Part shown: piece by piece, positions 6,935-13,818 of the stretch
Layout of the letters: each line of letters starts with the position of its first letter
Numbering within the stretch: the first letter of the stretch is position 1
Origin: Bacteroidales bacterium
Lineage (GTDB): Bacteria; Bacteroidota; Bacteroidia; Bacteroidales; P3
Assembly: GCA_028708845.1 (NCBI GenBank)
Contig: JAQVXZ010000003.1
Coordinates: 1 to 64,000, forward strand
Length of the DNA: 64,000 nucleotides
Direction: 5' to 3'
Translations under genes and position numbers: made by a program
The notes under the pieces: generated by a model
What the model was told of the DNA's origin: nothing
The model's input: only the letters and a program-made list of their open reading frames with translations
Database searches by the model: none

Positions 6935-7978
6935 TTATTCATCCTCCTCCTCTTCATCTGATTTGAATTTAGTCTCATAGTTGCTAATCTTTTTTGATAC
7001 TGCAACATGCGAGATTTTTAATTTTTTCCCAATATCCCTAAGTGTCATTCCCTCATTCTTCATTTTGATAATCTTTTCATATTCCTCTTTTAAATCGTTT
7101 TCTTTCGATTCTGGAATATCAAGCCTATCTAATGGAGTTCGAGTACCTAAGCTTTTGTAGATTAAATCCTCTGTAAATTCAAAATCAAAGCTCTCTTTCT
7201 TATATTCAGTTGGAACATAATTTCCTTTAGTTATACAGACATGCTTCTTTTGAGGATTATTAATATTAGATTTTACTTCAATCAATAGTCTTAAATATGC
7301 CTCGAAAGCTTGACTACCAAGAGCATTATTCTTATCTGGACTACTACTAATTGAGTGTTTTTTGGTATGATGCACAAATATTATTAAACATCTATGCTTA
7401 ACAGCAAGCCTTTGATACTCACTCAAAACATCCCTAACTTCGTTTGCTTTATACATGTCCTTCGAACAAACTTGACTGTAAGGATCAACTACAACAAGGT
7501 CAGCAGGATTAGCAGATAATAGTTCATCAAGCTCTTGAATTATATTATCGCTAAAGAATATAAATTCAATTCCTTTCAATTGGCTTGCATTCAATCCCAA
7601 AGCCTTAGCTTGCTTTTTGAATAAAGGAGAAATAGCAAATAAATCATCTTCAAGACTAACATAAATTGCCCTTTTAAATATCGCTTGATTAATAAATTCT
7701 CCAAAATTATAGCCTAATACAACTAAGATACATAATAATCGTGCTAAAGACGATTTTCCCACGTCGCTACTTCCATAAATTGAAGCCATACCAACCTGAT
7801 GAAGAATGGGATGGAACAACATAGGTACTTCAGTAATATCATTATTAATTAAGTCCTCGCCTGTGGCATAAGAAAAATCCAAATCTTCAATATCAATCTT
7901 ATTTTCCTTATTTATCTCCTTATTCATGTTCTCAAAAGCCTCTATCATATTATCACTTTTCTTTTTATTACTTTCCAT
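6935..7978 (-). CDS. RepA-like AAA (RecA-fold) ATPase with C-terminal helix-turn-helix
   Basis: 347 residues from ATG 7978; the longer in-frame extension to 8134 would run through the gene at 7968-8405. GSSDVGKSSLARLL is the Walker A loop, LVVVDPYSQVC the Walker B strand, and IIFVHHTKKHS the sensor region of the AAA_25/RepA helicase group. The last ~70 residues contain MTLRDIGKKLKISHVAVSKKI, a helix-turn-helix, then an acidic DEEEEDE tail. It probably acts in replication or partition of the island. It overlaps the preceding gene by 11 bp, implying translational coupling. Confidence 0.75.
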   Translation of the reverse strand: MESNKKKSDNMIEAFENMNKEINKENKIDIEDLDFSYATGEDLINNDITEVPMLFHPILHQVGMASIYGSSDVGKSSLARLLCILVVLGYNFGEFINQAIFKRAIYVSLEDDLFAISPLFKKQAKALGLNASQLKGIEFIFFSDNIIQELDELLSANPADLVVVDPYSQVCSKDMYKANEVRDVLSEYQRLAVKHRCLIIFVHHTKKHSISSSPDKNNALGSQAFEAYLRLLIEVKSNINNPQKKHVCITKGNYVPTEYKKESFDFEFTEDLIYKSLGTRTPLDRLDIPESKENDLKEEYEKIIKMKNEGMTLRDIGKKLKISHVAVSKKISNYETKFKSDEEEEDE

Positions 7979-8405
7979 ACTTTTGCTTATTAAATTCGCA
8001 AATACAAAGTTCTTTATGCAATTCATCGATATACAAATCCTTACATCTAATGCAAGTCTTATCATCTGAATCAATACATAAAGGTTCAAAATAGTTTTGG
8101 CAGAAATCGACAATAGTTCTATAAGGATAACCATCAGTTATTTCCTTAATAGAAATATCCTCAGCCTTATCAACTCTCTCTCTAAAAGCCCTATCGTTCT
8201 CAAGAATATCCTTAGCAATATCTTCCCTTGCCTTGTTTAATCTATTTAGAAAATCCACTAAAGGAAATTCCTCAGCCTCCTCTTTGGTCAGCTCCTGTGG
8301 AAAAATAGGCATTAAAGTTAAATCACTATTAATATTATACCTATTTGCATTTATGCTTGATTGTATTTCAAAACACTCACAAGCTCTTTTTCTTTGATTA
8401 TACAT
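7968..8405 (-). CDS. Hypothetical island protein with a cysteine cluster
   Basis: 145 residues, acidic and helical, not recognised. Near the C-terminus there is CIRCKDLYIDELHKELCIC, four cysteines spaced CxxC-x13-CxC that could bind zinc, preceded by FCQNYFEPLC. It is the first gene of the run 7968-5632 on the minus strand and overlaps the RepA-like gene, which suggests a linked role. Confidence 0.55.
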   Translation of the reverse strand: MYNQRKRACECFEIQSSINANRYNINSDLTLMPIFPQELTKEEAEEFPLVDFLNRLNKAREDIAKDILENDRAFRERVDKAEDISIKEITDGYPYRTIVDFCQNYFEPLCIDSDDKTCIRCKDLYIDELHKELCICEFNKQKYGK

Positions 8406-8725
8406 CTTGAATAAATTTTTAATTTTTACTTTTGTTAATTATCCAATCAAGAAAAGAGGGTTTTGCTTTTTACTTTATATATAAGTTCAAATTACAGCGA
8501 TATAATTATCCCTTATATTAAGTAAGGTTTGCAAACACTCAGCCAAACCCTTTTTCTCTGTTTTGGATTGCGATTTCGAAATAGATATCTCTTAATCACA
8601 TTCGCAAAATTAAAAAACATGATAGTCAGACTAAAAAAGGGAAAAAGGGAAATAAAGAAAACCCTTACAATGTAAGGGCTAAAGTACAAAAAGGGAAAAA
8701 GGGAAAGGGAAAAATCAGGGAAAAA
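8406..8725. other. Gene-free stretch with G-run repeats
   Basis: No open frame of note. It contains AAAAAGGG-type tandem units at 8633-8653 and 8687-8710 and the hairpin listed separately. It separates two minus-strand transcription units. An origin or operator is possible but unsupported beyond the repeats. Confidence 0.4.
8650..8678 (-). terminator. Probable terminator of the gene at 8726
   Basis: CCCTTAC (8662-8668), loop AAT, GTAAGGG (8672-8678): a perfect 7-bp hairpin. On the minus strand a T-rich run follows. It lies 48 bp past the stop of the gene at 8726-9835. Confidence 0.55.
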
Positions 8726-9835
8726 TTATTGATTATATATATATTCATAAGTATCCTTTAGCTTTTTAAATTGCTTTTTAATTTGATTTGGTTTAATTGT
8801 TGAAACTCTCCGATTTATTAATGAACAAAACTCTATATACCATTTTCTTGGGGTTGATGGCTTTTTACTATGATGTAATCCTCCACATTCATATATGATT
8901 TTTGAAATAGCTAAAATATCACTTTCATTATATCCATTTAAGCTACCTTTTAAATCTGTTATTAATCTATTGAATATTGAATCTTCACTCTCAGATGTAA
9001 GATTTGGTTTAAAGTATGCTTTAAAAGCCTTTATATCTATATTGATACTATTTTTAATATCATTATCTTGATTAATATTATCTAAACTTGGATTTTCAAC
9101 TTCTTTTTCTATTGGTATATATTTAGAAGTTGTATCATAAGGAATATACATTTGTTTTTCTAAATCAGACATTTTTGAAAAATCATTATCATCAAATTCA
9201 TAATACTTTATCAAGATATTATTCATTAACTTTTCTGTATCCTTTTGTCTCTCAATAATTATTCTTTTAATAATCATTTCTAAATTCTTAATATCCTCTT
9301 TTACAACATTTCTATTTATATATTCAAAAAATAATTCGTATAGATACCAAAAAAATTCATTTTCATTTGATAGTATAGCTCCATCATAATTAGCTTCAAT
9401 TGAAAAAATATCAAAGCATCCTTTTTCTCTCACAGAATCTAATATTCTATCTATAAACACCTGTTTGTTTTCGTAAGGATATTTAGTTTTCTTAACATGC
9501 ATTAATCTTCTTTGAAGGAATTCCTCAATTTCATCTATAGTTAAATATTCATATTCACATTTATCTTCAGAGGTAACTTGCATTTCACCTACTTTATCAA
9601 TATATGTATCATAAAAGCATAAAATACACATGTCTGGAATAGAAATATTTTTATAGATAAGAAATAAAGCCGATAGAAAATCACAATCTTTCTTCTTACA
9701 ATAAAGTTTAATTTCTTTCATCCTATTATAATAATCTTCAAGAAAACTTTTTTCCCACATTAAAATAATATCTTCACATTGTTTTTTTTTTAAAGAATTG
9801 TATAATCTAACATATTGCTTTTTTTCTTCTTCCAT
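8726..9835 (-). CDS. Hypothetical island protein, 369 residues
   Basis: Not recognised. The protein is lysine/glutamate/isoleucine-rich and mostly helical, without signal peptide or membrane segments. The first 100 residues include a cysteine pair (CKKKDC) and CILCFYD. The C-terminal ~90 residues (from FNRLITDLKGSLNGYNESD to the end) look like a compact helical domain with a GGLHHSKKP turn, of a kind seen in uncharacterised Bacteroidota mobile-element proteins. It is transcribed away from hsdM and shares a 240-bp divergent region with it. Confidence 0.5.
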   Translation of the reverse strand: MEEEKKQYVRLYNSLKKKQCEDIILMWEKSFLEDYYNRMKEIKLYCKKKDCDFLSALFLIYKNISIPDMCILCFYDTYIDKVGEMQVTSEDKCEYEYLTIDEIEEFLQRRLMHVKKTKYPYENKQVFIDRILDSVREKGCFDIFSIEANYDGAILSNENEFFWYLYELFFEYINRNVVKEDIKNLEMIIKRIIIERQKDTEKLMNNILIKYYEFDDNDFSKMSDLEKQMYIPYDTTSKYIPIEKEVENPSLDNINQDNDIKNSINIDIKAFKAYFKPNLTSESEDSIFNRLITDLKGSLNGYNESDILAISKIIYECGGLHHSKKPSTPRKWYIEFCSLINRRVSTIKPNQIKKQFKKLKDTYEYIYNQ

Positions 9836-10039
9836 AACATTAAAAATTTAAAGTTGTAAAGTTACAAAGAATTATTGAAGCTCAACCAAAATCTTACTTA
9901 AATTTTTGAAGCAACACAATAATTAATCTCTCTCTTTATTGCGAGCCTTAGGCATTGCTTATCGGTTTGCTGCTTTAGTCAGAAAGAATCCTGATAAACA
10001 AAATAATTTAACTCTATGATTTTTATTAATTATTATTTG

Positions 10040-10047
10040 TATCTTTG
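10040..10047 (+). promoter_or_regulatory. -7 element of the hsdM promoter
   Basis: TATCTTTG fits the Bacteroidota -7 box. With transcription starting a few bases downstream, an open-frame start at TTG 10045 would be impossible, which favours ATG 10078 as the hsdM start. The rest of 9836-10039 holds a fragment of the dispersed GCGTCATTGCGAG repeat (9936-9985). Confidence 0.65.
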
Positions 10048-10077
10048 GGGATTGAAATGAGAATTAATCTAATATAT

Positions 10078-11529
10078 ATGTTTGAGAATACATTTAAGAA
10101 TATTGATGACCTTTTGTGGAAGGATCCTGGTTGTGGTAATGCTTTAGATTATGTGGAGCAAAGCTCTTGGATATTGTTTTTGAAATATCTAAACGACTAT
10201 GAGAATGAGAATAGGGATGCTGCTGAACTTATGGGAAAGGAATACGTGGAGATTATTCCAGAGGAAATTAAGTGGAGAAATTGGGCTGCTCCTAAGAAAA
10301 CAAACGGAGAAAGGGATGTTATTAAGGCTTTGACTGGTGAGGATTTAATTGATTTTGTTAATCATACTCTTTTCCCAACCCTCAAGCAGTTTAAAACCTC
10401 AGCAGAATCGTTTAAGACTATTCAATATAAGATTGGGGAGATATTTGGAGAGATAAATAATAAGGTTACTGATGGGGGAATTTTGCGTGAGGTGTTGTGG
10501 TTGGTTGATGGGCTAAAGTTTCAAACCTCAGAAGAAAAGCATGAGATGTCTTATTTGTATGAAAGCAGGATTCAGAAGATGGGCAATGCTGGAAGGAATG
10601 GTGGGGAATACTACACTCCAAGACCTTTGATTAAGACAATTGTTAAAGTTGTAAAGCCTGAGATTGGAAATACTGTTTATGATGGTGCTTGTGGCTCGGC
10701 TGGTTTCCTTTGTGAGGCTTATAAATACTTAAATGAAAAGGTTAAGAGCGTTGAGGATATGCAAACTCTTCAAACTGATAGTTTCTTTGGTAGGGAGAAA
10801 AAAGGACTTGCATATATTATTGGTATTATGAATATGATTTTGCATGGGGTTGAAGCTCCTAATATTATTCATGGCAACACCTTAGATATTAAACTTTCGG
10901 ATGTTCAGGAAGGAGATAAGTATGATATTATTCTTGCTAATCCTCCCTTTGGTGGTAAGGAAAAGGCTAATGTTCAACAAAACTTTTCTATCCCAAGCTC
11001 CGAAACTGCTTATTTATTCTTAGAGCATTTTATTAAGCACCTAAGAGCTGGAGGAAGAGCAGGAGTTGTTATTAAGAATACATTTCTATCCAATTCAGAT
11101 AATGCGTCTGTTGCTCTTAGAAAACATCTTTTAGAGAAATGTAATCTTTATGCTGTCTTGGATTTGCCCGGTGGTACTTTTACTGGTGCTGGTGTTAAGA
11201 CCGTTGTTCTATTCTTTAAAAAAGGAGAGCCAACCCAAAAGGTATGGTTTTATCAATTAAACTTAGATAGAAATCTTGGGAAAACAAACCCACTAAACGA
11301 AAAAGACTTAGAGGAGTTTCTAACACTTCAACCAATGCAAGAAGAGAGCGAGAACTCATGGTCGATTAATGTTTCAGACCTTAACCCCTCAACCTACGAC
11401 CTAAGCGTTAAGAACCCTAACAAAATTGAAATAACAAACCACCGCACCCCAAAGGAAATAGCCCAAGAAATAGAAACCCTAAACCAATCCTCCCACAACC
11501 TACTAACCCAAATCCTAAAAACCCTCTAA
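10078..11529 (+). CDS. hsdM: Type I restriction-modification methyltransferase subunit HsdM
   Basis: 483 residues from ATG 10078 (MFENTFKNIDDLLWKDPG). The N-terminal helical HsdM_N domain leads into an N6-adenine methyltransferase: VYDGACGSAGF is the AdoMet motif I and ILANPPFGG the catalytic NPPF motif IV. HsdM methylates adenine in the bipartite target set by HsdS and is needed for both modification and cleavage. It is followed after one base by hsdS. An ATG at 10057 is an alternative start. Base composition changes sharply near the 3' end: 11370-11529 is C-rich and G-poor on the plus strand while the body of the gene is G-rich. Confidence 0.95.
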   Translation: MFENTFKNIDDLLWKDPGCGNALDYVEQSSWILFLKYLNDYENENRDAAELMGKEYVEIIPEEIKWRNWAAPKKTNGERDVIKALTGEDLIDFVNHTLFPTLKQFKTSAESFKTIQYKIGEIFGEINNKVTDGGILREVLWLVDGLKFQTSEEKHEMSYLYESRIQKMGNAGRNGGEYYTPRPLIKTIVKVVKPEIGNTVYDGACGSAGFLCEAYKYLNEKVKSVEDMQTLQTDSFFGREKKGLAYIIGIMNMILHGVEAPNIIHGNTLDIKLSDVQEGDKYDIILANPPFGGKEKANVQQNFSIPSSETAYLFLEHFIKHLRAGGRAGVVIKNTFLSNSDNASVALRKHLLEKCNLYAVLDLPGGTFTGAGVKTVVLFFKKGEPTQKVWFYQLNLDRNLGKTNPLNEKDLEEFLTLQPMQEESENSWSINVSDLNPSTYDLSVKNPNKIEITNHRTPKEIAQEIETLNQSSHNLLTQILKTL

Positions 11530-11530
11530 C

Positions 11531-12727
11531 ATGAAAAAGAACTGGGAAATAAAAACACTCGGAGACGTTTGTGAGATAAAAAGTGGTTCTACTCCATTAA
11601 GGAGTAATAAATTATTTTGGGAGAATGGTAATTTCCCTTGGTTTACAATAGATGATATAAGAGAACAAGGAAGAATTATAACAAATACAAAGCAAAATGT
11701 TACAGAATTAGCATTAAGCAAACTTACAATTTATCCTATTGATACAATTTTGCTATGCTGTACTGCATCGGTAGGAGAATATGCTATTACTAAAATTCCA
11801 ATAACTTCGAATCAACAATTCAATGGTCTAACAATAAAAGACTCAAGTTTATTAATTCCTGAATTTTTATTTTATTATAGCTCAACATTAAAAGATTTAT
11901 TATTAGAAAAAAGTGGTAAAACAACAATAGATTTTGTTTCACAAGCAAAGGTAAAAGAAATTCCTATCCCTATCCCTCCAATTAAGGAACAAGAGGAGAT
12001 TGTTGAGAAATTGGATAAGGGTTTTGAGTTGATTGATAGTTTAAAAGAAACAGCAAAAAAGAATCTCGAAAATGCAAAAGAGCTTTTCCAAAGTGTATTA
12101 AGAGAAGAACTATCTCCAAAAGATGGTTGGGAAACTAAGACTTTAGGGGAAGTGTGTGATTTTGTAAGAGGACTTACTTATTCAAAAAATGATGAAGTAA
12201 ATTATTCAAATAATGCAGTATTGAGGTCTAATAATATTGACCCTATTTCTTTAAAATTGAATTTAAACGAAATAAAATATATAAACGACTCAATACAAAT
12301 TGCACAAGATAAAATAGTACAAGAAGGTACAATAATGATTTGTACTGCCAATGGTAGTAAATCTCATTTAGGTAAAGTGGCTTATATTGATAAAAACTAT
12401 GGTTATGCATTTGGAGGGTTTATGGGATTATTAAAACCTAAAGAAAGTGTAATTCCTATATATCTTTATTATTCATTAATAACTCCTATATATAAAGATT
12501 ACATATCAAAATTATCTGATGGAGTGAATATCAATAATCTTAAATTTTCTGATTTATCAATTTATTCTATCCCTATCCCTCCAATACAAGAACAAGAGGA
12601 GATTGTTGGCAGGTTGGATAGGATTAAGGGGTATTGTGAGGAGTTGGAGGGGAATTATAAGAGGGTTTTGGAGCTTTGTGAGGAGTTGAAGCAAGGGCTT
12701 TTGAGGGAAGCGTTTGAGGTTAAGTAA
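11531..12727 (+). CDS. hsdS: Type I restriction-modification specificity subunit HsdS
   Basis: 398 residues with two target-recognition domains. TRD1 starts at WEIKTLGDVCEIKSGSTP, TRD2 at WETKTLGEVCDFVRGLTY; each ends in the conserved turn PIPPI(K/Q)EQEEIV followed by a long coiled-coil spacer (LDKGFELIDSL..., LDRIKGYCEELE...). The near-identical half ends show the internal repeat that lets HsdS halves recombine and change specificity. The last ~120 bp are strongly G-rich on the plus strand. Just past the stop, 12727-12765 holds short GGTAATA/GGTAAAA tandem units. Confidence 0.95.
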   Translation: MKKNWEIKTLGDVCEIKSGSTPLRSNKLFWENGNFPWFTIDDIREQGRIITNTKQNVTELALSKLTIYPIDTILLCCTASVGEYAITKIPITSNQQFNGLTIKDSSLLIPEFLFYYSSTLKDLLLEKSGKTTIDFVSQAKVKEIPIPIPPIKEQEEIVEKLDKGFELIDSLKETAKKNLENAKELFQSVLREELSPKDGWETKTLGEVCDFVRGLTYSKNDEVNYSNNAVLRSNNIDPISLKLNLNEIKYINDSIQIAQDKIVQEGTIMICTANGSKSHLGKVAYIDKNYGYAFGGFMGLLKPKESVIPIYLYYSLITPIYKDYISKLSDGVNINNLKFSDLSIYSIPIPPIQEQEEIVGRLDRIKGYCEELEGNYKRVLELCEELKQGLLREAFEVK

Positions 12728-12785
12728 TAGGTAATAGGTAAAAGGTAAAAAGTAAAAGGTAATAGGAATATTAAATAAGAATATT

Positions 12786-13463
12786 ATGAAGACTATTAAA
12801 ATAATTGAGAATTTGTATATAACCAAAGATGGTTTGAGAACAAAATTAAAAAATGGAAGATTTCAAATTGCTCATCTTCAACAAGGAAGTCTTGATGGTG
12901 CTTGTGCTATTTATTCTGTATCAATGAACCTTTTATTAATTGGTGCTATAAAGTATAGTGATATTAGAATTAATGGAAATGAATATGATAAACGTAGTGG
13001 AATTGAAAGACTAAAAAAGGAGTTTTTTGAAAGAAAAGGCTTGCATCGGGAGGGTATTGATTACCTTGTTTTACAATATGCGATAAAAAGTAGTTTTTCA
13101 AAATACATTACAGTAGAACACTTTTCGGCTGATAATTCTGAAGATATTATTAATCGTATTGATGATAACATTCAAAACAATTTTCCTGTAACTATATCAA
13201 TTGAATTTAAAGGAGGTGCTCATGCCTTATTGGCTGTTGGAATGGAATATGAAGATGAGAAACCAATTAAGATACTTTGTTTAGACCCCGATTCTAAAAG
13301 TCCAAACATGAGTTATTGGAATTCTGAGATTGCATTATTTGAAAATAAAGGTAAATACAATCATATTTTTATGGATGCCAATGGCAGTATATATAATGTT
13401 CAATTAGATGATATATTAGAGATTAGAAAAAAACATATAGTCAGAAGTAAAAAGGAAAAATAA
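12786..13463 (+). CDS. Predicted papain-like (C39-like) cysteine protease within the R-M locus
   Basis: 225 residues, soluble, no signal peptide. AHLQQGSLDGACAIYSVSMN (~29-48) has the Gln...Cys arrangement of papain-fold enzymes (oxyanion Gln, nucleophile Cys at the start of a helix); FKGGAHALLAVGM supplies a His at the start of a strand, and ILCLDPDS an Asp about 20 residues on. This Q-C-H-D order and spacing is that of C39-like proteases and related transglutaminase folds. The fold and activity are inferred from motifs only. It is placed between hsdS and hsdR in the same direction, not part of a standard type I system, so it may be a co-inherited effector or regulator. Confidence 0.55.
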   Translation: MKTIKIIENLYITKDGLRTKLKNGRFQIAHLQQGSLDGACAIYSVSMNLLLIGAIKYSDIRINGNEYDKRSGIERLKKEFFERKGLHREGIDYLVLQYAIKSSFSKYITVEHFSADNSEDIINRIDDNIQNNFPVTISIEFKGGAHALLAVGMEYEDEKPIKILCLDPDSKSPNMSYWNSEIALFENKGKYNHIFMDANGSIYNVQLDDILEIRKKHIVRSKKEK

Positions 13464-13491
13464 ACAATGACGACAAGTGACTTTGAAAAGT

Positions 13492-13585
13492 TTATGTGAT
13501 GGTCATGTGATAGAAAGGGGGTATTGATTTTTTATACGCCTGATAATCAAAGTTATCTTATGTGATGGTCATGTGATAGAAAGGG
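13492..13585. repeat. Two identical 28-bp direct repeats upstream of hsdR
   Basis: The 28-mer TTATGTGATGGTCATGTGAT + AGAAAGGG occurs at 13492-13519 and 13558-13585, start-to-start 66 bp. Each copy has ATGTGAT twice, 11 bp apart, so there are four helically phased half-sites. This looks like a set of protein-binding sites. Confidence 0.8.
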
Positions 13586-13646
13586 AAATCATAGCAAAAA
13601 GGGAGGAAAATATAGAATAGTATAAAATGTATTGTATAAAACCGCA

Positions 13647-13678
13647 AAGCTCGGTAATCATCGGGGATTATCGAGCTT
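13647..13678. promoter_or_regulatory. Strong hairpin in the hsdR upstream region
   Basis: AAGCTCGGTAATC (13647-13659) pairs with GATTATCGAGCTT (13666-13678): 13 bp with one G-T pair, loop ATCGGG. No T tract follows, so it is not an intrinsic terminator. An operator or RNA structure is possible. Confidence 0.6.
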
Positions 13679-13818
13679 CGAAACTCCTTTCTCCTAGTAT
13701 GGTAGAATGAGTGATGCAAAAATACAACAATATTTGATATATACCAAATAATATAATATTAAAAATACTACAACAAGTGCGTAAAGCTTGTTTATCAATA
13801 TATTAAAACAATAGCAAT

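Larger units (their letters stand above)
13464..13818. other. Non-coding spacer before hsdR with direct repeats and a hairpin
   Basis: A 355-bp stretch without a gene. It holds a fragment of the dispersed island repeat (CAATGACGACAAG, 13467-13479), two identical 28-bp repeats (13492-13519 and 13558-13585) and a 13-bp-stem hairpin (13647-13678). It separates the protease gene from hsdR, so hsdR may have its own promoter. Confidence 0.7.

Noticed and set aside
13492-13585. CRISPR mini-array (two 28-bp repeats, one 38-bp spacer)
   Set aside because: Each repeat contains an internal duplicate, there are only two copies, no cas genes are present, and the position fits an operator.
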